64,000 nt of DNA. It comes from Pseudomonas viridiflava (GTDB taxonomy: Bacteria > Pseudomonadota > Gammaproteobacteria > Pseudomonadales > Pseudomonadaceae). Below the pieces are notes generated by a model. The model worked only from the letters and a program-made list of their open reading frames with translations, made no database searches and was not told the DNA's origin. The stretch spans positions 1,054,001 to 1,118,000 of the forward strand of contig NZ_UTIQ01000001.1 in the NCBI RefSeq assembly GCF_900582625.1, written 5' to 3'. Positions 16,257-24,997 of this stretch are shown one piece after another. Every line of letters begins with the position of its first letter. Position 1 is the stretch's first letter. Both the position numbers and the translations under genes were made by a program.

Positions 16257-18668
16257 TCAAAAATCCACCGTAGCCGACACCTTCACCGTCCTCGGCGCGC
16301 CCTGGGTCAAGTACCCGCCATTAGCCGATTCCCAATAATCCTTGTTCGCCACGTTCTCCATCCCGGCGCGCAAGGTGATATCGCGCTCATCCAGCTTGAA
16401 GGCATACCGGGCGCCCAGGTCGATGCGGGTCCAGGCGGGAATGCTCAGGTCGTTGGCCGAGTCGTAGTATTGCCCGCCAGTACGCAGCAACAGGCCGTTG
16501 ACGGCCAGGCCCTGCACGCCCGGCACGTCCCAGTCGGCGCTCAGGTTGTATTGGAAGTTGGGTACGCCCACGGCACGATTGCCGTCGTTCACGCCGCGCA
16601 CGGTGCGTGCCGGGGTGCCGACGCTGGCCACCGTGCCGCGCAGTTCGGTGTCCACCCACGTACCGCCCGCCAACAGGCGTAAGCCCGGCAGCGGTTCGCC
16701 GAATACGCTCACTTCAACGCCGCGGTTGCGCTGCTCGGCGTCCACGCTGGAGACGTTGTTGACGGTCACCAGCTGCGGCTGCTCGATGCGGTACACGCCG
16801 AAACTGGCACCGAAGGTTTGCCAGTCGAGCTTCACGCCCGCTTCGATTTGCTTCGAACGATACGGCGGGAACATCTCGCCACGGTTTCCCGCTGCCGTGC
16901 TCACCTGCCCCGGCGAGAGTCCTTCGATGCGGTTCGCGTAGAACGACAGGTACTCCGTGGGCTTGATCACCAGGCCATACACGGGCGTGTTGATGCTTTG
17001 GTCGTAGTCCGAGCTGCGCACACCGGTGCGGGCGTTCCAGGCGCTGGTGACGATCTGCTGACGACGAATGCCAAGGGTGAACAACACGCGCTCGTCAAAG
17101 AAACCCAAGGTGTCGGAAATGGCGGCGCTGCGCGCGATGGACGAGCCGGTCTTGCGTGGGTCGTGAATATCGCCGTTGATCGTGGCGCGTGGTATGGGAC
17201 TGTCGAAAGGGTCGTAGAGATTGCCCGGCAAGCGATTGGCTTCAGACGTCGACTCATTCGCGCTACGCCATTCCCGCCAGTTGCCGCTCAAGCCGAAATT
17301 GAGTTTATGGCTGACCGGCCCGGTGTCGAACGTGCCGCGCAAACCGCCAAGGGCGCTGCGGCTTTCCTCATCGCGTGGGGCGTACAAACGGCCGACTCGT
17401 GCGGTGCCGTCCAGGCTGCTGACGTACAGCGAGGAGTACACGCCGTTCTCGCGGGTGTACTTGCCGCCAGCGGCGCCGTAGAGGGTCCAGCTGTCGTTGA
17501 GGTCGAATTCGACAGTGGCCATGCCGAAGGTGTCTTCCATCTGCGAATACGCCCAGGGCTGGGAGTAGTTGTGGTCAGCGTCTGGCACTTTCGGGGTTTT
17601 GCTTAACGAGGTGGGCGTGAGGTAAACCACCGAGCGGCCTTCGTTGACCCGCTGTTTCTGATAGCCAAAGTCGGTCGATACACGCAGACGCTCGCCCCGG
17701 TAGTCCAGGCCAAACGCCACCAGGCTGAAGTGCTGGTGCTCGTCGTCTACCGCCGTTTCGCCATCGCGCTTGGCCATGTTCACGCGCACGCCGAATTTAT
17801 TGTCTTCGCCGAAACGCTGGCCCAGATCGAAGCTGCCACCGACGCGGTCGCTGCTGCTGTAATCCAGCGTGGCGCTGCGGGTGGGCGTGTCTTCAGCGTG
17901 CTTGGAGACGATGTTGATACCGCCGCCCACGCCGCTACCGCCGGGCGACACGCCGTTGAGAAAGGCGTTCGAGCCCTTGAACACTTCCACCCGTTCCACC
18001 GCTTCAGTGGAAATGATCTGGCGCGGCAGAACGCCGTATAAACCGTTCAGCGAAATGTCGTCGGAATACAGTTGCAGGCCACGGATCACGAACACCTGCG
18101 AGAAGTTGCCGAAGCCATAGGACTGACGCACCGCCGGGTCGCTGTCCATCACCTCGCCCAGGCTTTGCGCTTGGCGGTTTTCGATCAGTTGGCTGGTGTA
18201 GCTCGACACGCTGAAGGGCACGTCTTGCATATCTTGGTTGCCCAGCACACCGACGCGCGCGCCACGGGCCACGTCGCCGCCGGCGTAGGTTTCCGGCAGG
18301 TCGCGACGGCCATCGGCCACGCTGTTGACGTTGGTTACGTCCAGCTCGACCGCGCCGGTATCTGCCGGAATCGGCTGCACGCTCACGGTGCCGTCGGCAT
18401 CGATGCGGTAAGTCAGGCCAGAACCTTGCAGCAACCGTTGCAGACCGTCTGCCACCGAGTAATCACCCTGTAGCGCCGGCGCCTGCTGGCTGCGGGTCAG
18501 GCCGGCGTCGTAGAGCAGGCGCACGTTGGCCTGTTCAGCGAAATCGGTCAGCGCCGCTTCCAGGCTTTGCGCGGGCACGTTCAGTTCGACGGCCGACGCC
18601 GCCAGGCTGGCGCAGGCCAATGGAATGGCCAGGAAAGAGTGAAAAACGCGCGGTGGCTTGCGGCCCAT
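16257..18668 (-). CDS. TonB-dependent siderophore receptor with N-terminal signalling (STN) domain
   Basis: An 803-residue outer-membrane transducer of the FpvA/FecA type. After a signal peptide ending near ASA comes an STN domain (about 30-105: LNVPAQSLEAALTDFAEQANVRLLYDAGL) that would contact the FecR anti-sigma factor. Next are a plug domain (VPFSVSSYTSQLIENRQAQSLGEVM, FVIRGLQL) and a 22-strand barrel ending in the C-terminal F. I chose the ATG at 18668 because AGGA lies upstream and the signal peptide starts there. Next to fecR and fecI, it should switch on its own transcription when ferri-siderophore binds. The siderophore is unknown. Confidence 0.92.
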   Translation of the reverse strand: MGRKPPRVFHSFLAIPLACASLAASAVELNVPAQSLEAALTDFAEQANVRLLYDAGLTRSQQAPALQGDYSVADGLQRLLQGSGLTYRIDADGTVSVQPIPADTGAVELDVTNVNSVADGRRDLPETYAGGDVARGARVGVLGNQDMQDVPFSVSSYTSQLIENRQAQSLGEVMDSDPAVRQSYGFGNFSQVFVIRGLQLYSDDISLNGLYGVLPRQIISTEAVERVEVFKGSNAFLNGVSPGGSGVGGGINIVSKHAEDTPTRSATLDYSSSDRVGGSFDLGQRFGEDNKFGVRVNMAKRDGETAVDDEHQHFSLVAFGLDYRGERLRVSTDFGYQKQRVNEGRSVVYLTPTSLSKTPKVPDADHNYSQPWAYSQMEDTFGMATVEFDLNDSWTLYGAAGGKYTRENGVYSSLYVSSLDGTARVGRLYAPRDEESRSALGGLRGTFDTGPVSHKLNFGLSGNWREWRSANESTSEANRLPGNLYDPFDSPIPRATINGDIHDPRKTGSSIARSAAISDTLGFFDERVLFTLGIRRQQIVTSAWNARTGVRSSDYDQSINTPVYGLVIKPTEYLSFYANRIEGLSPGQVSTAAGNRGEMFPPYRSKQIEAGVKLDWQTFGASFGVYRIEQPQLVTVNNVSSVDAEQRNRGVEVSVFGEPLPGLRLLAGGTWVDTELRGTVASVGTPARTVRGVNDGNRAVGVPNFQYNLSADWDVPGVQGLAVNGLLLRTGGQYYDSANDLSIPAWTRIDLGARYAFKLDERDITLRAGMENVANKDYWESANGGYLTQGAPRTVKVSATVDF

Positions 18669-18821
18669 GGTGATGTCCTGTTCTGCCGGGTCTGTTGCTT
18701 CCGTTCTCTTTTGCGAGAACTTCGCATTTGCAGAAACAGAAGACGTAAGCGCGCGAGCTTTCTGAACCGACGCCGCCATTTTTTTTCGATTATTTTTCGC
18801 GCCGTCGCGCAGGCCCGGAAT

Positions 18822-19787
18822 TTACTCGGCCGCCGGCTCGCGTGAAGACACCAGCAACAGCCCCGGCAGACGCGTGAGGCGCACCGGCAGATTGCTTTCG
18901 ATGGCACGCAGCAGCGCGTTTGGGTCGGCGCTGGCGAAAACGCCGGTCACTTGCAGGCGCCGGGCCTCGTCGTCCAGAAACAGCACGCGCTCGCCTTGCA
19001 CCCGTTGCAATTGGGCGAACACCTCCACCAGCGGCTGCGAACGGAACACCAGCCGCCCGCGTTGCCAGGCCAGACGTTGTGCTTCGTCCAGCGGTTCGAG
19101 GGTTTGCAGTGCGCCGTTGCGCCAGGCGATCTGCTGGTGCGCGTTCACAAACTGCGCGGGCTGGTTGCCGTCGCTGACGTGCACCTGGCCCTGACTGACG
19201 GCCAGTTGAACCTGCTTGTCGCCGCTGTAGTGGACGTCGAACCGGGTGCCGGTGACGCGAATCTGCGCCGGGCCGGCGAGCACGAAGAACGGTTGGTTGG
19301 CGTCATGGGCGACTTGGAAATCCGCTTCGCCGCGATACAACTTCACCTCGCGGCGGCCCTGGCTTACCGACCAATCCAGCGCCGTGTCACCGTTGAGCGT
19401 GAGCACCGAGCCATCGCTCAAGCGCACCTCGCGCACCTCGCCAGGCTGGGTGTGGTAATCGGCGTACAGGCCGACCCAAGTGCCTTGGGGCAGCCACACC
19501 GCCAGCAGCAACGCGGCGGCTGCGGCCAGCGGCACACCCCAGCGCGCCGCGCGATGGGCCCGTTTCACCTTGACCACGTTCATGGCCGGCGCCGGGCGCG
19601 ACACTTCGCCGAGCAGCGACCACAGACTTTCCACCTGCTGCATGGCCTCGGCGTTCTGCTGCGACGCCGCCCGCCAGGCATCAAGCCGTGCATGGTCCGC
19701 CGCCGTCGCGCGCCCGGAATGCAGCAGCACCTGCCATTCGCGCGCTTGCGCCAAGGGCAGGTCGGTGGCGGGTTGGGTGTGTGTCAT
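18822..19787 (-). CDS. FecR family anti-sigma / sigma regulator
   Basis: A 321-residue inner-membrane regulator. The cytoplasmic N-terminus (EWQVLLHSGRATAADHARLDAWRAAS) is the usual sigma-binding domain. A single TM helix at about residues 90-107 follows (WGVPLAAAAALLLAVWLP), then a FecR periplasmic domain and a C-terminal STN-like part that meets the receptor. The start overlaps the sigma gene stop by 4 bases (ATGA), so the two are translationally coupled. Confidence 0.92.
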   Translation of the reverse strand: MTHTQPATDLPLAQAREWQVLLHSGRATAADHARLDAWRAASQQNAEAMQQVESLWSLLGEVSRPAPAMNVVKVKRAHRAARWGVPLAAAAALLLAVWLPQGTWVGLYADYHTQPGEVREVRLSDGSVLTLNGDTALDWSVSQGRREVKLYRGEADFQVAHDANQPFFVLAGPAQIRVTGTRFDVHYSGDKQVQLAVSQGQVHVSDGNQPAQFVNAHQQIAWRNGALQTLEPLDEAQRLAWQRGRLVFRSQPLVEVFAQLQRVQGERVLFLDDEARRLQVTGVFASADPNALLRAIESNLPVRLTRLPGLLLVSSREPAAE

Positions 19788-20290
19788 TGGCCGGCGTCCA
19801 TGTGCTGCTGACAGGTTTCGAGGGCCTTGAGGATATAGCGTCCGGCCATGCTTTCCGAGACACCGAGGCGCTCGCCGATTTCACGCTGGGTCAAGCCGTC
19901 GAGCCGATTCCACAACAGCGCCTGGCGCAAGTGCTCGGGCAAACCATCGAGCACGTCCTGCAAGCGACTCACGCCTTGCGCGCCGCTGGCAATGCGCTCG
20001 GGACCGGGCAGCTCGGATTCCAGCTGATCGTCCATGGCTTCTTGGGTAGGGCGAGCTTCCTGCTGACGGTGATGGTCAATGATCAGATTGCGCGCGATGC
20101 GGTACAAAAACGCCCGCAGGTTGCCGATTTCCTCAGTGGGTTCCCGGCGGCTGAAACGCAACCACGCTTCCTGGCGCAAATCGGCCGCCAACTCGGCGCA
20201 CTTCAACTGCCGCTGGAAAAAACGCAGCAGCTCGCCGGCATGGCGCTGAAACGGGTCGTCCGCAGAGTGAGGGTCGAGAGGCGAAGGCAC
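19784..20290 (-). CDS. ECF sigma factor, FecI type
   Basis: A 168-residue sigma factor. Region 2 is seen in LAADLRQEAWLRFSRR..LRAFLYRIARNLIIDHHRQ and region 4 in LPEHLRQALLWNRLDGLTQREIGERLGVSESMAGRYILKAL. I propose the GTG at 20290 (V-PSPLDPHSADD) because it gives the length and N-terminus expected of the family. The frame is open further upstream but without an ATG and into a palindromic repeat. It should direct RNA polymerase to the TonB receptor gene two genes downstream. No clear Fur box was seen upstream. Confidence 0.87.
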   Translation of the reverse strand: MPSPLDPHSADDPFQRHAGELLRFFQRQLKCAELAADLRQEAWLRFSRREPTEEIGNLRAFLYRIARNLIIDHHRQQEARPTQEAMDDQLESELPGPERIASGAQGVSRLQDVLDGLPEHLRQALLWNRLDGLTQREIGERLGVSESMAGRYILKALETCQQHMDAGQ

Positions 20291-20379
20291 GGCGGCTTCC
20301 GGCTGAAACGAGGGAAGCGCAACATACCTTTGTTGAGAATGGATTTCAAATGCGAGAAGTGCATGGTTTGTCTTTCGTC

Positions 20380-20488
20380 GTAGGTTGGGTTGAGCGCAGC
20401 GAAGCCCAACGGGACCGATACGCACCGGCCGGTGGCCGGTTTGTTGGGCTTCGCTAGCACTCACCGAACGCGGACCGACCCAACCTAC
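20380..20488. repeat. Nested inverted repeat between the cio operon and fecI
   Basis: An outer pair (GTAGGTTGGGT at 20380-20390 and its complement at 20478-20488) encloses an inner pair (AGCGAAGCCCAAC at 20398-20410 and GTTGGGCTTCGCT at 20443-20455), with a CCGGCCGGTGGCCGG core. The right arm covers the last codon and stop of the small oxidase subunit gene. Confidence 0.75.
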
Positions 20489-20625
20489 GGCGTACTCATG
20501 CCCGCGGCCTGCATAAACAGGCGCAGCAAATACGACACCGCACCCAGGGCCAGCACGCTGGCGGTCCAGATGAGGACCAGCCAGCCGAGGCGTTTCCAGA
20601 AGGGTTGTTTTTCGCTGGTTTCCAT
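20485..20625 (-). CDS. Small subunit of bd-type oxidase (DUF2474 family)
   Basis: A 46-residue single-TM protein: METSEKQPFWKRLGW, then a hydrophobic helix (LVLIWTASVLALGAVSYLL). DUF2474 proteins of this kind lie downstream of CydB in CIO-type oxidases and are thought to be the counterpart of CydX, stabilising the haem subunit. It starts 10 bases after the cioB stop and is clearly in the operon. Confidence 0.82.
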   Translation of the reverse strand: METSEKQPFWKRLGWLVLIWTASVLALGAVSYLLRLFMQAAGMSTP

Positions 20626-20635
20626 CGCCGCGCCC

Positions 20636-21646
20636 CTAGTGATAGCCCTGATCCGGTGTCACCTTGCCGCGGAATACGTAGTAGCTCCAGGCGGTGTACA
20701 TCAGGATGAATGGGATGATGAACAGCGCGCCGACCAGAATAAAACCCTGGCTCGACGGCGGCGACGCGGCCTGCCAGATGCTCACTGACGGCGGAATGAT
20801 GTTCGGCCACAAGCTGATGCCCAAGCCGCTGTAGCCGAGGAAAATCAGCACCAGCGTTAGCAGGAACGGCACGTAGTTGCGGTTGCGCTCCACGGCGCGC
20901 AGCAGGGCGACGAAGGTCACCAGCACCAGCACCGGAACCGGCAGGAAATAGAACAGGTTCGGCAGGCTGAACCAGCGCTCGGCGATTTCGCTATGGGCCA
21001 AGGGTGTCCACAGACTGACCACGCCGGTCACGCCCAGCAGCACGAATGCCAGGGGCCGCGCCATGTCGTGCATCTGCTTTTGCAAACGGCCTTCGGTTTT
21101 CATGATGAGCCAGGTGCAGCCCAGCAGCGCGTAAGCGGCAATCAGCGCCACGCCGCAGAACAACGGGAACGGCGCCAACCAATCCAGCGAGCCGCCGGCA
21201 TAGGTGCGGTTAACCACGGGTAAGCCGTCGATATACGCCCCCAGCGCCACGCCCTGAAAGAACGTGGCGGTTAGCGAGCCGCCAATAAAGGCTTTGTCCC
21301 ACAGATGGCGCTTGTGCTCTTTGGCTTTGAAGCGGAACTCGAACGCCACGCCGCGAAAGATCAGGCCCAGCAGCATAAAGATCAGCGGCAGATACAAGGC
21401 GCTGAGCACCACCGAATAGGCCAGCGGAAAGGCCCCGAACAGGCCCGCGCCGCCCAGCACCAGCCAGGTCTCATTACCGTCCCAAACCGGCGCCACGGTG
21501 TTCATCATGATGTCCCGTTCGCCGTCGTCTTTCACAAACGGGAAGAGGATGCCGATGCCCAGGTCGAAGCCGTCCATGACCACGTACATCATGATGCCGA
21601 AGACGATGATGACCGCCCAGATCAACGAAAGATCGATACCGCCCAT
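20636..21646 (-). CDS. cioB: Cyanide-insensitive bd-type quinol oxidase, subunit II
   Basis: A 336-residue membrane subunit that wraps around subunit I and helps shape the quinol oxidase. It opens with DLSLIWAVIIVFGIMMYVVMDGFDLGIGILFPFV, the standard CydB/CioB start, and has eight to nine hydrophobic helices. The ATG lies 2 bases after the cioA stop. Confidence 0.93.
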   Translation of the reverse strand: MGGIDLSLIWAVIIVFGIMMYVVMDGFDLGIGILFPFVKDDGERDIMMNTVAPVWDGNETWLVLGGAGLFGAFPLAYSVVLSALYLPLIFMLLGLIFRGVAFEFRFKAKEHKRHLWDKAFIGGSLTATFFQGVALGAYIDGLPVVNRTYAGGSLDWLAPFPLFCGVALIAAYALLGCTWLIMKTEGRLQKQMHDMARPLAFVLLGVTGVVSLWTPLAHSEIAERWFSLPNLFYFLPVPVLVLVTFVALLRAVERNRNYVPFLLTLVLIFLGYSGLGISLWPNIIPPSVSIWQAASPPSSQGFILVGALFIIPFILMYTAWSYYVFRGKVTPDQGYH

Positions 21647-21648
21647 AC

Positions 21649-23082
21649 TCAGTTACCTCTGCCCAGGTTCTGGTCAGTTTCCAGGCCTTCACCCGGCGCT
21701 GACAACGGCCGCGCCGGTGTCCGTTTGGTCCCCGGCCCGCCTTCGCGTGGCTCGCGGCCTTCGTCGGTGATCGGGCCTTTGCGCACCAGGCGCATCATGT
21801 AGCCGAACCCCGCGCCAAACAGGGCGAAGTACACCACCACGAAGAGAATCAGGGTCAGGCTCATTTGCGCGAAGCTGTGGTTGGACGACGCATCGGCCGT
21901 GCGCATCAGGCCGTACACCACCCACGGCTGGCGGCCGACCTCCGTGGTAAACCAGCCAGCCAGAATGGCAATGACGCCGGACGGCCCCATCCACAAGGCC
22001 AGGTACAGAAACGGCTTGGACTCGTACAGCCGACCGCGAAACCGCAGCCACAGACTCCACACCCCGGTCAGCAGCATCAGCAGCCCGAGCGCGACCATGA
22101 TGCGAAACGTCCAGAACACGATGGTGGAGTTGGGCCGGTCTTCAGCCTTGAACTCCTTCAGCGCCGGCACTTGTTTGTCCAGGCTGTGGGTCAGAATCAG
22201 GCTGCCCATGTACGGAATTTCGACGGCGAAACGGGTTTTCTCCGCCTTCATGTCGGGCCAGCCAAACAGGATCAAGGGCGTCGGTTCGTTGCCGACGTTT
22301 TCCCAATGGCCTTCGATGGCAGCGATTTTCGCCGGCTGGTGTTTAAGCGTGTTCAGGCCATGGAAATCGCCGACCACCATCTGGATTGGCGCCACGATCA
22401 ACGCCATCCACATGGCCATCGACAACATGCGCCGAATCGCCGGATTGCCGCGCCCGCGCAGCAAATGCCAGGCCGCGGACGAGCCGACAAAGAACGCCGT
22501 GGCCAGGAAGGCCGCGATGGACATATGAATCAGGCGGTACGGAAACGACGGGTTGAAAATCACCGCGAACCAGTCCAACGGGACCACGCGCCCGTCAACA
22601 ATGTCGAAGCCTTGCGGGGTGTGCATCCAACTGTTGGACGCGAGAATCCAGAAGGTGGAAATCAACGTACCGATGGCCACCATCACGGTGGAGAAAAAGT
22701 GCAAACCGGGGCCCACGCGGTTCCAGCCAAACAGCATCACGCCGAGGAAACCGGCTTCGAGGAAGAACGCCGTCAGCACCTCGTACGTCAGCAGCGGCCC
22801 GGTAATGGCGCCGGCAAAATCGGAAAATCCGCTCCAGTTGGTGCCGAATTGGTAGGCCATCACCAAGCCCGAAACCACGCCCATGCCGAAGTTAACGGCG
22901 AAGATTTTCGACCAGAAGTGGTACAGGTCGCGGTAGGTTTCGTCGCGGGTCTTCAGCCACAGGCCTTCGAGCACAGCCAGGTAGCTGGCCAGGCCAATGG
23001 TGATGGCGGGGAAGATGATGTGAAAGGAAATGGTGAACGCGAACTGCATTCGGGCCAGATCCAGCGCCTCTAAGCCAAACAT
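21649..23082 (-). CDS. cioA: Cyanide-insensitive bd-type quinol oxidase, subunit I
   Basis: A 477-residue haem subunit that reduces oxygen to water with electrons from ubiquinol. The N-terminus (LDLARMQFAFTISFHIIFPAITIGLA) carries the family's first haem histidine, and the GFLGVMLFGWNRVGPGLHFF and ILASNSWMHTPQGF blocks follow. The loop between helices 6 and 7 is short, as in CioA rather than E. coli CydA. AGGA lies just before the ATG. The C-terminal 40 residues are polar and variable. The operon is cioA-cioB-small subunit. No clear Anr box was seen upstream. Confidence 0.93.
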   Translation of the reverse strand: MFGLEALDLARMQFAFTISFHIIFPAITIGLASYLAVLEGLWLKTRDETYRDLYHFWSKIFAVNFGMGVVSGLVMAYQFGTNWSGFSDFAGAITGPLLTYEVLTAFFLEAGFLGVMLFGWNRVGPGLHFFSTVMVAIGTLISTFWILASNSWMHTPQGFDIVDGRVVPLDWFAVIFNPSFPYRLIHMSIAAFLATAFFVGSSAAWHLLRGRGNPAIRRMLSMAMWMALIVAPIQMVVGDFHGLNTLKHQPAKIAAIEGHWENVGNEPTPLILFGWPDMKAEKTRFAVEIPYMGSLILTHSLDKQVPALKEFKAEDRPNSTIVFWTFRIMVALGLLMLLTGVWSLWLRFRGRLYESKPFLYLALWMGPSGVIAILAGWFTTEVGRQPWVVYGLMRTADASSNHSFAQMSLTLILFVVVYFALFGAGFGYMMRLVRKGPITDEGREPREGGPGTKRTPARPLSAPGEGLETDQNLGRGN

Positions 23083-23743
23083 GGATATTCCTCGTCAGAA
23101 ATCAGTTATCGCGCGTTCGTGGGGGCTTCTCGTTAGCCCCGAAAATTTGCGATCGGTTCAGGAAATTATTGTTAGGGCGGCGTGTTACGGGATGGGCGGC
23201 TTGGCCCTGCACGCCATGGTTGATGGCGTGTTGATGTGGGTCAAAGCCTAACGCTTTTGCGGGTTGAGGGCTGATGTGGTGGATTGTCGCGCGAAGGTTT
23301 TCCGGCGTTTAGACGACACCGAAACGTCAGCTCGGGTTAGCTCACCGTCATCCTCGCGCACGCGGGGATCCAGAATCTCGAGTCGTACGCCCAAACCATC
23401 CATGGCCCGATATTCGCTTCGCGGCTCCCGGCCGCTCAACCTACGCGACGACTCCACTCGGCCTGCGATGAATGGGGCAGGTAGATCACGAGCCAGATCA
23501 AAAGCGTCGATCAACCGCCCCTCTCCCCAACCCTCTCCCGCAAGCGGGAGAGGGGGTTAAATGCGTCAGCCCGGCGGACGAGGTACGTCTCCCCTCGCCC
23601 GCTCGCGGGAGAGGGGCTGGGGGAGAGGGGCCGTTGCTTCACCAATCCGCAAAAAAACCGGGCGATCACTGGCCGCTTCCGAGCCGTGGCGCCCTCCCAC
23701 CATGCTAGCCTCTGCCCTCCCCGCCCCACGCCCCAGATGAACT
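23083..23743. other. 661-base intergenic region with palindromes, no gene seen
   Basis: Divergent gap between cioA and the MFS gene. It contains one diverged CGTCATCCTCGCG element at 23344-23372 and two CCCTCTCCCGC-type hairpins between 23518 and 23630. Short reading frames occur (for example to 23251) but have no convincing start signal or recognisable product. Confidence 0.7.
23518..23630. repeat. Pair of CCCTCTCCCGC-type palindromes
   Basis: Two hairpins with arms of the CCCTCTCCCGC..GCGGGAGAGG type, separated by about 40 bases, upstream of the MFS transporter gene. Confidence 0.85.
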
Positions 23744-24997
23744 ATGTCCACCACCACGCCCCAGCTGCTGCGTCATCACGTTCCGTTTCTCAAGTTCTGG
23801 CTCGCCCGCGTGTGCACGGCCAGCGGTTTTCAGATGCTGACGGTCGCTATCGGTTGGCATATGTATCAGCTCACCGGCAGCGTCATGGACCTGGGTTGGG
23901 TCGGCTTGGTGGAGTTCTTGCCGCGCGTGCTGTTTATGTTGCACACCGGCCACGTGGCGGACCGCTATGACCGGCGCAAGGTGGCGGCGTTTTGTCAGGG
24001 CTGTCAGGCGGTGATTGCGTTGGCCTTGGTGCTGGGCAGCACCAGCGGCGATGTCACGCGCGAGATGATTTTCGTATTGGCTTTCCTGCTCGGCAGTACC
24101 CGTGCCTTTGAGATGCCGGCCACCCAAGCGTTGTTGCCGAGTCTGGTGCCGGCGGCGTTGTTTCCGGCGGCCATTGCGGCGTCTTCGTCGGCGATTCAAA
24201 CGGCCACTATCGTCGCCCCGGCGCTGGGCGGCTTTCTGTATGCGTTTGGCAGTATCTGGGTGTATGCCCCCACCACGGCGCTGTATGTGCTGGCGTGCGG
24301 GTTGATGCTGAGCCTGCCGAAGAATCAGGCCAAGCTCAGTCAGGAGCGGCCGTCGATGCAATCGCTGTTGGCGGGCATTCGCTTTATTCGCAGTCGCCCG
24401 GATATTTTCGGCGCCATTTCGCTGGACCTGTTCGCGGTGCTGCTGGGCGGCGCCACGGCGCTGTTGCCGGTGTTCGCTAAAGACATTCTGCTCACGGGCC
24501 CGTGGGGCCTGGGCATGTTGCGTTCGGCGCCAGCGGTGGGCGCGCTGTTGATGGCGTTTTGGATTGCGCGCTTTCCGATCAAGCGCAAGGTGGGCCGGGT
24601 GATGTTTATTGCGGTCGGCGTATTTGGCGTGGCGACCATTGCTTTTGGGCTGTCGACGTCGTTGTGGTTTTCGCTGCTGGTGCTGGTGATTCTCGGCGCG
24701 GCCGACATGATCAGCATGGTCATTCGCGGCGCCTTCGTGCAGTTGGAAACACCCGATGCCATGCGCGGCCGCGTGAGCGCAGTGAATGGCTTGTTTATCG
24801 GCGCGTCCAATCAGCTCGGCGAGTTCGAGTCCGGCTTGACCGCCCATTGGTTCGGCACGGTTAACGCGGTGGTCATGGGTGGGGTCGGCACGCTGTTGAT
24901 TACCGGCACCTGGTACAAGCTGTTCCCCACCCTGGCCAACCGCGAAACCCTCAGCGCGCCGGAACCCGCCGCGCCTACAACACCTTCTCCACCGTGA
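23744..24997 (+). CDS. Major facilitator superfamily transporter (EntS-like group)
   Basis: A 417-residue transporter with about twelve TM helices. The loop motif GHVADRYDRRKV between helices 2 and 3 is the MFS signature. The phrase VQLETPDAMRGRVSAVNGLFIGASNQLGEFESG resembles the MFS_3 group that contains the enterobactin exporter EntS, so export of a small molecule is a fair guess. Substrate unknown. Its last 23 bases overlap the 3' end of the convergent molybdopterin-subunit gene. Confidence 0.87.
   Translation: MSTTTPQLLRHHVPFLKFWLARVCTASGFQMLTVAIGWHMYQLTGSVMDLGWVGLVEFLPRVLFMLHTGHVADRYDRRKVAAFCQGCQAVIALALVLGSTSGDVTREMIFVLAFLLGSTRAFEMPATQALLPSLVPAALFPAAIAASSSAIQTATIVAPALGGFLYAFGSIWVYAPTTALYVLACGLMLSLPKNQAKLSQERPSMQSLLAGIRFIRSRPDIFGAISLDLFAVLLGGATALLPVFAKDILLTGPWGLGMLRSAPAVGALLMAFWIARFPIKRKVGRVMFIAVGVFGVATIAFGLSTSLWFSLLVLVILGAADMISMVIRGAFVQLETPDAMRGRVSAVNGLFIGASNQLGEFESGLTAHWFGTVNAVVMGGVGTLLITGTWYKLFPTLANRETLSAPEPAAPTTPSPP

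Noticed and set aside
20203..20460. Alternative leftward frame over the fecI start (MHFSHLKSILNKG)
   Set aside because: It overlaps fecI in another frame and shows no family resemblance; the sigma factor frame has clear region 2 and 4 motifs.
23030..23251. Small rightward frame ending MGGLALHAMVDGVLMWVKA
   Set aside because: It starts inside cioA on the opposite strand, has no ribosome site, and the hydrophobic end alone is not enough to support a gene.
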